From a virus: DNA of 55,086 nt. Both the position numbers and the translations under genes were made by a program. Of the stretch, positions 1 through 7,541 are shown piece after piece (the first letter of the stretch is position 1; each line of letters opens with the position of its first letter). A model generated the notes under the pieces. The model was not told where the DNA came from, made no database searches, and saw only the letters and a program-made list of their open reading frames with translations. The stretch covers positions 1-55,086 of the IMG/VR virus record IMGVR_UViG_3300046533_000764. One strand, given 5' to 3'.

Positions 1-22
1 TCCAGGGGCGATAGATGCATTA

Positions 23-418
23 ATGGACAACCTCGTCCAATTCAATATTTGTGACGCTGGGCTCAACGATCGCCTGCAGCGGGCATTAACTCTCAACTTT
101 CATATCTTCGACCTCTACGTAAAATCAGGTGGAGGGATCGACTACCGTGGCGAAGAGGGTCAGCAACGCATGGTGCAGGACGCCGCGAGCTTTATCGGAG
201 GCTCAACGATCGCCTCGAAACACGGGGACCTTGCGGCCGCGCATCTCTCGATTGACTACCACGACAGCCAGAGCCGGCTGAAACAAGCTGACCTGCCTTT
301 GCTGCCTTCGGACGTTAATCAGCTCATTCACATGAGCCGCAAGCTGGCCGAGATGCCGCCCCAGACCGAGCAGCGGGTTGCCCTCCTGCTCGATTACCTG
401 AGCAAGAGGCCTGGGTGA
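23..418 (+). CDS. hypothetical phage protein (131 aa)
   Basis: I do not recognise this protein. It is soluble-looking and mildly acidic, with no signal peptide or membrane segment, and its C-terminal half is helical in character. The start is the ATG at 23; its stop overlaps the GTG start of the next gene by four bases (GTGA), which supports both as members of a translationally coupled pair. It opens a short rightward run of three small genes that converges on the leftward ATP-grasp/portal block. Confidence 0.65.
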   Translation: MDNLVQFNICDAGLNDRLQRALTLNFHIFDLYVKSGGGIDYRGEEGQQRMVQDAASFIGGSTIASKHGDLAAAHLSIDYHDSQSRLKQADLPLLPSDVNQLIHMSRKLAEMPPQTEQRVALLLDYLSKRPG

Positions 419-666
419 AGGTCAAAGTTACAACGCCATGGGGACATCAATCCCACCACGTTGCGGAGTGGCACCATTGGGACGGACAAAATATCACGAT
501 CCATCACGTAACAGGTCCACTCTTTGCCGATCGGGACTCACCGCAAGAGCGTGAGGCCTACATAGAGTTTTTGAATCTGAAGAACAAACAGATGCTCAAA
601 TACCCCCCGTGCGATCGCGCTAAAGTGCTTGAGGAGATTCGGAAAAAGAACTACAGGAAGGCATGA
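415..666 (+). CDS. hypothetical small protein (83 aa)
   Basis: Unrecognised, histidine- and tryptophan-rich at the N terminus (HHVAEWHHWDGQNITIHH), basic at the C terminus. The GTG start overlaps the stop of the upstream gene and its own stop overlaps the ATG of a further tiny ORF, an arrangement typical of co-translated phage genes. The spaced His residues could bind metal, but no family motif is visible, so no function is given. Confidence 0.6.
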   Translation: MKVKVTTPWGHQSHHVAEWHHWDGQNITIHHVTGPLFADRDSPQEREAYIEFLNLKNKQMLKYPPCDRAKVLEEIRKKNYRKA

Positions 667-839
667 ATAGAACACCATGGGCGGGACAATCTTGGAAACC
701 TGAACGTAGAGGCGGAACACCCTGGCCAGGGGCAACTTGGCCGCCTAACCGAGAGCGATCTCAGGCCCCGGGACCGGCCCCTAAAGCGCCACGTCCAATG
801 AGTTATCGCGCTGCTGGTCCCAAAAGACCGAGCGCCTGA
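663..839 (+). CDS. possible tiny Pro/Arg/Trp-rich protein (58 aa)
   Basis: A 58-codon ORF starting at the ATG that overlaps the upstream stop (ATGA). The product is rich in Pro, Arg, Gly and Trp (MNRTPWAGQSWKPERRGG at the N terminus) and has no hydrophobic core, so it would be disordered. Its last 37 bases overlap the 3' end of the opposite-strand HNH-AP2 gene. Support is only the coupling and the open frame; it could be the untranslated tail of the operon. Confidence 0.35.
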   Translation: MNRTPWAGQSWKPERRGGTPWPGATWPPNRERSQAPGPAPKAPRPMSYRAAGPKRPSA

Positions 840-1294
840 TTAGTCAGCGCGAACTCTCCAAAGTGGGTCTGAGCAGCACTGTCGTACGCTTGAGCTGCAT
901 CATCCTCGTGGTCAAACAGGCCAAGGTAAACCACTCGATTGTCAGCGCGTATCTGAGCAACCCATCGATTGCGGTTAGCGCGCCATGACACCCCTTTGAA
1001 TTTTGAAGTGTGTGGCTTTTTAGACCTTCGGTTTTGGCCGTTCTGGGAGTGTGTTGAAATCCGCATATTCCGCCTCTGGCAGTTGAGTCCGTTACCGTCC
1101 TTGTGGTCTATGCGAACCCCAGCAGGCGGCTGCGTCAGGAAGTTGTGTAGGCGTTGCTGGCGCTTCTTAACCTTTCTTGCGGCGTACCAGTTCCAGCCAT
1201 CAAAGACGGCACACCACTTGTGCGCTGAGACACTTTCGAAGTCGGGATCGTCAATGAGAGCAAACTTGCCTTGGGTCAGCGGGATTTGTTTCAC
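803..1294 (-). CDS. HNH-AP2 homing endonuclease, copy 1
   Basis: A 163-aa free-standing endonuclease of the HNH-AP2 type. The N-terminal region (IPLTQGKFALIDD) is shared with two other copies in this window. The HNH core lies around residues 60-80 (RIDHKDGNGLNCQRRNMRI) with the QNGQNRR motif after it, and a C-terminal AP2-like DNA-binding domain spans about 98-152 (FKGVSW, YLGLFDHEDDAAQAYD, HFGEFALTNQALG). Start is a GTG. The protein continues past the usual family end (ALGLL) by a few residues. Such proteins cut DNA so that the gene copies itself into empty sites; here it sits downstream of the ATP-grasp gene, overlapping a convergent plus-strand tail. Confidence 0.85.
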   Translation of the reverse strand: MKQIPLTQGKFALIDDPDFESVSAHKWCAVFDGWNWYAARKVKKRQQRLHNFLTQPPAGVRIDHKDGNGLNCQRRNMRISTHSQNGQNRRSKKPHTSKFKGVSWRANRNRWVAQIRADNRVVYLGLFDHEDDAAQAYDSAAQTHFGEFALTNQALGLLGPAAR

Positions 1295-1324
1295 ACCCCG
1301 TTCTACAATGAAAACCCACCAAAG

Positions 1325-2623
1325 TCACTCTTTGTTTTCGAGAAGTATTTCCGGCCCTGGGATCGGCTCGTCGGAAATATCTATCCCCTGATCTTCTGCT
1401 GATTGAGCCTGTTCGAGTAATTCGGAAAAGCCATCCGTGTTTGCTTTAACGGGCTCCTCCTTCAGTTCTTCGAGATTCTCTTTCAGGTGGTCAATGGCTT
1501 CCTCGACACTATCTCCAATGCCGATGATGACCCCAACTTCGTCAACGGCGTGAGGTGGGAAATGGTAAAGGTCATCCGCCATGGCGTACTGATAGAGTTT
1601 AACCCATGGGCGCACCGAATCCGGCACGCGCATTACCTTCCAATCGTCACAGTCCCCCGAGTAATGTAGGGTTGCCTCTGCGGCAAAAGACCCATCGAAG
1701 TCAGGCTCTATCAATTCGCCGTTAGCTCCATGCCAGATAACCGCAGGCAGGTTTACGCAACTGGTGAGCAAATGCTCCTGTGTCTGCCCTGCCATACGGA
1801 GCGTTGGATCGATGAAGTAAGCCACGTCATCCTTGATCCGAAGCTCGCTGGCAAAGAAATTCCGATAGCCGTAACTCTCGAGTACTGGCGCAAATTTCTC
1901 ATTCACGAACTTTACCGCTTCCGGCAGATCGTCATTGTCTTTGAGGAACCCAAGATAGAGCTCGTTTTTCAGCTCGAGTCCCTGAAATGACCGAGATGGG
2001 AACCCGCCTGCGTACCATCCATCGTAGCCGAGTTCAACGTCAGTTTCGATTTCGTCCTGAACCACAAAGATCACGTGTTCGCGGAGGCCGCCAAACTCAA
2101 TCGCCAACTTACTCAGGAGCGGCAAGCTGTGGGCGTAGTCTCGATGCCTCACGGTTTCCATGTTGCCGCGATAGCGGTTTACCTTGATGAACTTGTTTTC
2201 AACGTGCTTCAAATACTCTGCCAGGGCCGTAAGCCCACGGATCGTTTCAGAGTGAACAACTGGGAGGCCACAAGATTTCAGGACCTTCAGGAACCGAGTG
2301 CGGTAAAGCTCTAACTCGCTCGCGCCCATGGAACCCCAAATAGCCTTGCCCATTTCCTTCAAGTGGCGCTGCAATCCCCCACCGCCCACGTCTGGAAACA
2401 GAAACAAATCGATCTCACTCAGAACCTTTGGATCGAGGAACTCATCAAGCCGCTCAACGTGATCTAGCCCATCCCCAATGCAGCAATCTTGAAGGTTGGC
2501 GTACTCTGCCTCGTAAGGGCTGTAATAGTAGCATTTTTTGACAGCGCCCCCCATCGTTTCGGCGAGCTCGATAAAGCACCCGTAATCCACCACGCAGCAA
2601 ATGACATCTTCGAGCGGCTTCAT
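1325..2623 (-). CDS. ATP-grasp fold ligase-like protein
   Basis: A 432-aa protein resembling ATP-grasp enzymes of the PurD / carbamoyl-phosphate type. Visible pieces are a candidate ATP-binding lysine segment (KFIKVNRYRGNMETVRHRD, about 144-162), a second nucleotide-contacting strand (VVQDEIETDVELGYDGW, about 187-203) and a metal/ATP segment (FFASELRIKDDVAYFIDP followed by TLRMAGQTQEHLL, about 257-288). ATP-grasp enzymes join a carboxylate to an amine or thiol through an acyl-phosphate. The substrate is unknown: the glycinamide-ribotide parts of PurD are not seen. Its ATG overlaps the stop of the preceding 132-aa gene (ATGA), suggesting a functional pair. The C terminus (from about 390) is acidic and probably disordered. 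Confidence 0.7.
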   Translation of the reverse strand: MKPLEDVICCVVDYGCFIELAETMGGAVKKCYYYSPYEAEYANLQDCCIGDGLDHVERLDEFLDPKVLSEIDLFLFPDVGGGGLQRHLKEMGKAIWGSMGASELELYRTRFLKVLKSCGLPVVHSETIRGLTALAEYLKHVENKFIKVNRYRGNMETVRHRDYAHSLPLLSKLAIEFGGLREHVIFVVQDEIETDVELGYDGWYAGGFPSRSFQGLELKNELYLGFLKDNDDLPEAVKFVNEKFAPVLESYGYRNFFASELRIKDDVAYFIDPTLRMAGQTQEHLLTSCVNLPAVIWHGANGELIEPDFDGSFAAEATLHYSGDCDDWKVMRVPDSVRPWVKLYQYAMADDLYHFPPHAVDEVGVIIGIGDSVEEAIDHLKENLEELKEEPVKANTDGFSELLEQAQSAEDQGIDISDEPIPGPEILLENKE

Positions 2624-3018
2624 TTCTTTTTGGAAGGCCCCGGGTAGCTCTGGGCGAGCTCGGTATCGTATTTGAGCCAGTTGACGTCCAGCTCGGCGGC
2701 CATGATACGCTCGATCGCCGTGGCAAAGCAGTGCTCACGCACGTAGGGCGCGTCCGGGTCATCGCCGGCGTTCACGTCAAAGGTGTGGGTTTTGTCGTAC
2801 TCGAGATCGAAGGCGTCAACTGATGCCTGGGTGACTCCGTTGTGTTTGCAGAGGATGGCCTCGCAAGTTTCGTGAATGGCGAGGAGGATCTCATAACGCC
2901 AATCGCTCTGAGGGGATACCCGCACCTGCAGATCGCCGTTTGCGTCCCAAAACCAGTCGCACCCGTTGACCTGCTCTCTTTGTTGGGCCTCGGGTATCAC
3001 TTTTATGTTTATGTTCAT
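2620..3018 (-). CDS. small protein with HExxE-like motif
   Basis: A 132-aa protein starting at the ATG that overlaps the TGA of the HNH-AP2 gene before it; a longer in-frame upstream reading lies inside that HNH gene and is rejected. Residues about 44-54 read EILLAIHETCE, which resembles the HExxH/HExxE helix of small phage metallopeptidase-like proteins, and several later His/Asp/Glu residues could complete a metal site. The family is not recognised, so this is only a hint. It is coupled to the ATP-grasp gene downstream. Confidence 0.65.
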   Translation of the reverse strand: MNINIKVIPEAQQREQVNGCDWFWDANGDLQVRVSPQSDWRYEILLAIHETCEAILCKHNGVTQASVDAFDLEYDKTHTFDVNAGDDPDAPYVREHCFATAIERIMAAELDVNWLKYDTELAQSYPGPSKKK

Positions 3019-3494
3019 GAGAGGAGTCCAAGGGCCTTGTTGGTGAGGGCAAATTCGCCAAAGCGTTTGATCGCCGCGTTGTCGTAGGCGCGCGCGGCTT
3101 CCAGCCGGTCGTCGAAAACTCCGATTAGCTTCTTTGGACCTCGATTGACACCAGTACAGGCCGCCCACTTCTTATACTGCTTGTGCCACGAGACACCCTT
3201 AAAGCCAGATGTGCTAGTTCGCCTGAGTTTGGAGTTAGCGACATTTTGAGATCTAGAACAGGGCCTCAAATTGGCCTTCCGATTGTCCAAGGTCTGATGA
3301 TTCTTATGATCGACATGTTCGGATTGAAAATCCTGGAGGATCTCGCGATGCATCATTAGGGATTTTTTGCCGCGGGCTGCATAAAAGTTTCCAGTGGAGC
3401 CTTTCAAGGCGTGCCACTTGAAGTGAGAGATTCGCTCGTAGTCTTCATCGTCAACGATTGCAACCATGCCGCGGGTAAGGGGGATCATTTTCAT
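3015..3494 (-). CDS. HNH-AP2 homing endonuclease, copy 2
   Basis: A 159-aa HNH-AP2 endonuclease, the second of three copies. The start is placed at the ATG giving MKMIPLTRGMVAIVDD because the paralogues begin MKxIPLTxG; a TTG two codons upstream is possible. The HNH core is EHVDHKNHQTLDNRKANLR, followed by the AP2-like part (FKGVSWHKQYKKWAA, IGVFDDRLEAARAYD, RFGEFALTNKALGLL). It lies just downstream of the portal stop, and its own TGA overlaps the ATG of the 132-aa gene (ATGA), so the insertion has kept or created translational coupling. Confidence 0.85.
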   Translation of the reverse strand: MKMIPLTRGMVAIVDDEDYERISHFKWHALKGSTGNFYAARGKKSLMMHREILQDFQSEHVDHKNHQTLDNRKANLRPCSRSQNVANSKLRRTSTSGFKGVSWHKQYKKWAACTGVNRGPKKLIGVFDDRLEAARAYDNAAIKRFGEFALTNKALGLLS

Positions 3495-3519
3495 TGGCAA
3501 CAGGTTACCAGAAACAACG

Positions 3520-5622
3520 TCATTCGGAAGTGCTTTTTAGACGAGATTTTGATTTCGCCACGGCGTTATTCCTTTGGATTTCGGCGAACGCGCTCGCATC
3601 AGCACGCCGCTGTTCCCTAACGAATCGCTCGGAATTTTGCTGCAACTTCATCTTATCCATCATGGCTTTGCTATGAATCTTTGCCTGAGCGAGAGCCATC
3701 GTTGCTCCAACCTTGGCGTGAGTCGCGGGGTCCATTTGCCCGTTGCCATTCTGTTTCTGGGCGGCTTCCTGGCCGCGCTGGACCAATCCCTTGATCTGGT
3801 TATCGAGCTGGCCCAATTGTTGGCCGAACTGTTTAACGGCCTGCTTCTGGGTCGGGTCCTGGGACAACTGCTGGATCAGAGCCTTGATGTACTGCTCGAC
3901 CTCCTGCATTCCGATCGCTTCATCCGGCTTGGCCATGTTATCCCGTTGCTCGTACTTCACGATCACCCCCGCCAAGAGCGGCAGGAGGGCTTGGATCTGT
4001 TCGGCGGCGCTGAGTTCTTCCCGTGGGGCAACCATAACTCCCTGCATGAGGGTGCCAAAGATAGCCTGCGCGTCCCGGGTCGAATCGGTGATACCGCGGG
4101 CCTTGCCCAGTGGCGCCCACCGTGCAGCTTTCCTGGCGTCATTGGTAACGGCGATAATGTACTCGTGCTTGATCTCCTGCTGCGCGGTGGCGTCAAATTG
4201 CGGGGCGGCCGCCATGAGCTGCTGCGCTGCGGACATGGCCATTGTTGGATTGCCCATTCCCAGGGGTGTAACGGGCTCAATATCCCACATGGCAGAATCG
4301 ATCCACTTGCGTGGGATCCCGGCTTCTTTGCAACGTTTCTGGAACTGTTGAACGTCAAAGTCATCGGACCCGCCCAGGCAAAAGCGCCGGCTGATCTCTT
4401 TGTAGGCGTGTTTCTCGTAAATAAAGGCCGTCATCAGTAGGCCGCCCATGAGGGCATTAACCTGCTGGAGCTTCACCCCGGTTTCGTAAGCTGTCTGTTC
4501 GCGCTTGGTGCCGGTATCGGTGTCCTGGGTGTAGGTGGAGCTGGCCTCCTGCTGCAGTTGCTTTAGCTGGCCCATGCCCATTTCAACCAAGTCAGCCTCG
4601 ATCTGGTGGCGCTGATTCTGGGGAACAATGTCCACCCCGGGCTTGAGCACCCCCATGTTGCCGAACTCCTGAACGCTGGCCCGCGCCTTGTCTATCGGGT
4701 CATTGGTCCTGAGCCAGATATTGAAATTGTCGTGGATATGCTGGAGCAGCCGGCAGCGGGTCAAATTGGTGTAGAAACACGGCTCGAGGAGCGCATAGCC
4801 CAGGGAGCGGATCGAGTGATAGTTGAAGGGCGCTTTGTTGCACAGGTCCCCGAACTGGCAATGCAGCATTTCGGACAGGCGGGAGGCAACCGGGGTATCC
4901 CCATCCCATAGAAATTGCTCAGGCGGGCTGCCGCGCACGGTGCCGTTTTCGGGAACGATCCGCATGAACCACCCCGAATTGTCTTTGTCGGAGTTGTCCT
5001 GAAAGTAGAAATGCCACAGCGGGATCCCGGGCATGGCATCGGAGGCGTAATAGCCGCCGTCCTGCTTGACCAGCTCGGCCAGTTTTTCTGGCGTGGTTTC
5101 CCAATCGTAATGGTTGGGGGCGTAGTCGTAGTTGATCTCCTTGTAATTCTTGAGGATGCCGGCGACTTGCTTTTTGTGCCATTTGTTGAGCGGCGAAGGG
5201 CTGAACGCCTTCTCGATCAGCTCGTGCGGGGTGTAAATGTGGCGCACCCCATACCAGTTGAGATTTTTGAAGTCCAAAGTGGTGTCCGTGGGGATCCGCA
5301 GGTCCTCGATGGCAACGTAATCCGGTTCCCACTTGTATTTCCCATGCCAGACCATCGGGCCTACGCCGTGACAGACCACGGAAGCCCATTTCGACCGGTG
5401 CAGCTCAAAGAAGGACAGCGACTCGCGCAGCGGTTTGTTGATCTCCTGGCTGATGAAGCTGCCCCACTCTGATTGATATTCGCTGGGCGCCAGGGGCAGA
5501 GTCACCTTGAAAAACTGCAGATTGGACCAAAAGGCGCTCATGTACTGGCGGCGGGCGTGCGCCATGAGGATCATAAGCTCACCCCAATTCACATTGATCT
5601 TGATCCCCAGCTTCTTTGCCAT
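3520..5622 (-). CDS. portal protein (N terminus apparently truncated)
   Basis: A 700-aa protein with features of tailed-phage portal proteins: an N-terminal segment with GELMILMAHARRQYMSAFW, a long central clip/wing region, TKREQTAYETGVKLQQVNALMGG followed by a long helical stem, and a Gln/Ala-rich helical C terminus like the barrel of P22-type portals. The portal dodecamer forms the DNA channel at one capsid vertex and docks terminase. The first ATG is at 5622, but the frame stays open and protein-like for about 41 codons further upstream (ending near the stop of HNH-AP2 copy 3) with no ATG, GTG or TTG. This suggests that the native N terminus was disturbed by the endonuclease insertion. Confidence 0.8.
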   Translation of the reverse strand: MAKKLGIKINVNWGELMILMAHARRQYMSAFWSNLQFFKVTLPLAPSEYQSEWGSFISQEINKPLRESLSFFELHRSKWASVVCHGVGPMVWHGKYKWEPDYVAIEDLRIPTDTTLDFKNLNWYGVRHIYTPHELIEKAFSPSPLNKWHKKQVAGILKNYKEINYDYAPNHYDWETTPEKLAELVKQDGGYYASDAMPGIPLWHFYFQDNSDKDNSGWFMRIVPENGTVRGSPPEQFLWDGDTPVASRLSEMLHCQFGDLCNKAPFNYHSIRSLGYALLEPCFYTNLTRCRLLQHIHDNFNIWLRTNDPIDKARASVQEFGNMGVLKPGVDIVPQNQRHQIEADLVEMGMGQLKQLQQEASSTYTQDTDTGTKREQTAYETGVKLQQVNALMGGLLMTAFIYEKHAYKEISRRFCLGGSDDFDVQQFQKRCKEAGIPRKWIDSAMWDIEPVTPLGMGNPTMAMSAAQQLMAAAPQFDATAQQEIKHEYIIAVTNDARKAARWAPLGKARGITDSTRDAQAIFGTLMQGVMVAPREELSAAEQIQALLPLLAGVIVKYEQRDNMAKPDEAIGMQEVEQYIKALIQQLSQDPTQKQAVKQFGQQLGQLDNQIKGLVQRGQEAAQKQNGNGQMDPATHAKVGATMALAQAKIHSKAMMDKMKLQQNSERFVREQRRADASAFAEIQRNNAVAKSKSRLKSTSE

Positions 5623-5747
5623 AGCGGGATCCAGTGGCGGCGAGCAGTTGGCCGCGTTATTGACTTTGACGCGATTGACGCCGCGCTCCCATTCGACGGT
5701 ATCACCGGCTCGTATGGTTTGTTGGACTCGCGGGGCAGTAGAGAAGT

Positions 5748-6236
5748 TTATAAGGCACCTATTTGTTGGTTGGTTCTCGCGAATTCACCAAAATGCTTTA
5801 ATGCCGCCGCATCGTAAGCGCGTGCAGCTAGCTCCGGTGAATCGAAGTAACCAAGATGTTTCTTCTTTTTGTTAACTCTAATACTGGCGGTCCACCCGCC
5901 TAAAGCTTTGAAGTGGTGAACGCCCTTAAACGGTGCAGAGTGGATTTGCAGCTTGCGGTTCTGGCCATTCTGAGCGCGTGTCGCAGGGCGGATATTACTT
6001 TTCTGATTGTTGAGCCCGTTGCCGTCTTTGTGGTCAGTATGCTCTGCGTGATGATCTAAAATCAGGCGGTGCATTTTTAATTCTTTTCGTTTCCCATTCC
6101 TCCGAACGGTCGTAACCGCATAGCGCCTTCCGCTTTTGGGATCGACGTGGCTTTGCCAGTTGTAACGGGACACCAATTCAAAATCTTCATCATCGACAAT
6201 GGCAAAATCACCACGGGTAAGAGGGATCGCTTTCAT
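5748..6236 (-). CDS. HNH-AP2 homing endonuclease, copy 3
   Basis: A 162-aa HNH-AP2 endonuclease (MKAIPLTRGDFAIVDD start; HNH core EHTDHKDGNGLNNQKSNIR; AP2-like FKGVHHFKALGGWTA, LGYFDSPELAARAYD, HFGEFARTN). Its ATG overlaps the stop of the upstream 133-aa gene (ATGA). Its TAA lies where the portal reading frame, in a different phase, is already open, so the gene abuts or interrupts the 5' end of the portal gene. This is the copy whose insertion has the clearest effect on a neighbour. Confidence 0.87.
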   Translation of the reverse strand: MKAIPLTRGDFAIVDDEDFELVSRYNWQSHVDPKSGRRYAVTTVRRNGKRKELKMHRLILDHHAEHTDHKDGNGLNNQKSNIRPATRAQNGQNRKLQIHSAPFKGVHHFKALGGWTASIRVNKKKKHLGYFDSPELAARAYDAAALKHFGEFARTNQQIGAL

Positions 6237-6634
6237 GGCGCGATGCTAGCCGAAATCTCCCGCTTCTTCCAGCAGTTATCCGGAAATCGCGCAAGAAGTT
6301 TTTGGCTGGTGTGATCTTTTAAGTGCGCCACCGGGACATGTACGGCGAGCGCGTTGCAACAGCCGCAAACCTTGCACATGCCCATAGCCGCCTCGTTGGG
6401 CACCGAGATTTTCATGCCGCTTTTAAGTTCCAGCTCGGCCTTGATCGTTTGGGCAATTGGCAATTTGATGTGCGTGTCCCACCACCCCGGTTGAACATTT
6501 TCGGGGCAATCCTCGCAAATCTTGGCGCGGTAATAGGACACCACCGGATGAACTGGTTCCCCAGTCCCAAGCCAGTCGTGCAGTAGACCAAGGCCCGCCA
6601 AATCGTTTCTGATCTCTTTGAGAATCGGATTCAT
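6233..6634 (-). CDS. small cysteine-containing phage protein
   Basis: A 133-aa protein with a cluster of cysteines (CEDCPENV near residue 40; MCKVCGCCNALAVHV near 90; NCWKK near the end) that could bind zinc or another metal. The start chosen (ATG at 6634) overlaps the stop of the gene before it; an ATG 27 bases upstream is also in frame. It lies between a 109-aa conserved-looking protein and the endonuclease/portal genes. Function unknown. Confidence 0.65.
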   Translation of the reverse strand: MNPILKEIRNDLAGLGLLHDWLGTGEPVHPVVSYYRAKICEDCPENVQPGWWDTHIKLPIAQTIKAELELKSGMKISVPNEAAMGMCKVCGCCNALAVHVPVAHLKDHTSQKLLARFPDNCWKKREISASIAP

Positions 6635-6960
6635 TGTACTGGTGCCCCACACCCAGCACATGGTGCAGCTACGAGCGGCGCGTTGGCCGCCAGGGCAACC
6701 GGATTAAGCTGTCCCGCCGCGTTCTTCCCGCTTTCGATGCACCATGTACCGTTGTTGCCCAGGCGCTGGCACTGGTAGCTATCAACGTCCCTGAGGCATT
6801 CTTGAATACTCGAACGGGGACGACCATTGCCTTTTCTGAACGCGGAAAGGTTACGTGCAATATCATCGATCATGGGGAGGCACTGCCTCGCGAACCCCGG
6901 TTCTTGAAAGCAGAAACCCCCTGGCGGGTTAACGTCGTAGCTACGGAGCCGAAATGACAT
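6631..6960 (-). CDS. hypothetical protein next to the head genes (109 aa)
   Basis: Begins MSFRLRSYDVNPPGGF and contains a motif-like stretch QECLRDVDSYQCQRLG. It ends with a Cys/Ala-rich tail (APCAGCGAPVQ). No domain is recognised. Its stop overlaps the next ATG (ATGA), and it sits three bases after the HAD gene, so it belongs to the packaging/portal operon. Confidence 0.6.
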   Translation of the reverse strand: MSFRLRSYDVNPPGGFCFQEPGFARQCLPMIDDIARNLSAFRKGNGRPRSSIQECLRDVDSYQCQRLGNNGTWCIESGKNAAGQLNPVALAANAPLVAAPCAGCGAPVQ

Positions 6961-6963
6961 AGG

Positions 6964-7353
6964 TTACTTCATCGCCTCTCTCGCTCCGTCCTCCCAGGAT
7001 TGGTCATGCCTGGTGTGGCCACCCAGAACCTTGCCCGTGTTGCGCTCGACGGCGATTGCGCGATCGTCCCAGATCTCCCCGATCTCCTTGCCCTTCTTGT
7101 TGGTCACCTGCAGATCGGGTATGCCCTGGGCGCGTAGCCACGCGTGAATGTGTGGAAAAGAACCACTCTCGCCGGCTCGCGCAGTGAAAATGATCACTTT
7201 ATGCCCCTGGGCGATCCAGCGTTTGACCCTCTCGACCATGGGCTTGATGGGCTTGCCGATCTTGGTCGGGTCGTACTCATCCTTGGGATCCCAGTGAGCC
7301 AAAGTTCCATCCAAATCCACCGCGATAGTATCTTTGTGTTCAACGTCTTTCAT
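6964..7353 (-). CDS. HAD-superfamily phosphatase/hydrolase
   Basis: A 129-aa minimal HAD-fold protein. Motif I is VDLDGTLA near residue 13 (nucleophile Asp and acid/base Asp), motif II is IIFTARA near 57, and the final acidic motif is WDDRAI near 95. Small phage members dephosphorylate nucleotides or nucleic-acid ends; the length fits the phage subgroup without a large cap domain. The substrate is not predictable from sequence. Its ATG overlaps the stop of the 63-aa zinc protein before it. Confidence 0.8.
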   Translation of the reverse strand: MKDVEHKDTIAVDLDGTLAHWDPKDEYDPTKIGKPIKPMVERVKRWIAQGHKVIIFTARAGESGSFPHIHAWLRAQGIPDLQVTNKKGKEIGEIWDDRAIAVERNTGKVLGGHTRHDQSWEDGAREAMK

Positions 7354-7541
7354 TGTGACAAAATTAGCTTTTCCATTTCTGGGTGAACGGGGCTTTGAGC
7401 ATGACGGTATTCATGGAGAATCTGCGCCGTCTGCAAGGCATCCGATCCCTTTCTCCACATTTTCATGTAACAGGCACAGCACAGGCCTCGCGCTCTGGCT
7501 GGTCTATCGGGATGGCATAACGCTGGTGGCGGGGTTTTCAT
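7350..7541 (-). CDS. small putative zinc-binding protein (63 aa)
   Basis: A 63-aa basic protein with CHPDRPARARGLCCACYMK, a short Cys/His cluster of a type seen in small phage proteins. It overlaps TerL upstream (ATGA) and the HAD gene downstream (ATGA), making it part of one tightly coupled transcript. A DNA-related role is likely but not shown. Confidence 0.6.
   Translation of the reverse strand: MKTPPPALCHPDRPARARGLCCACYMKMWRKGSDALQTAQILHEYRHAQSPVHPEMEKLILSQ

Noticed and set aside
3574-4440. 288-codon plus-strand frame opposite the portal gene
   Set aside because: Leu-rich mirror of the Gln/Ala-rich portal C terminus; no domain.
5748-6236. Group I intron carrying the HNH-AP2 gene in the portal gene
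   Set aside because: The endonuclease gene starts at an ATGA overlap with a complete upstream gene, leaving no room for an upstream portal exon and intron core; kept only as a remote option in the finding.
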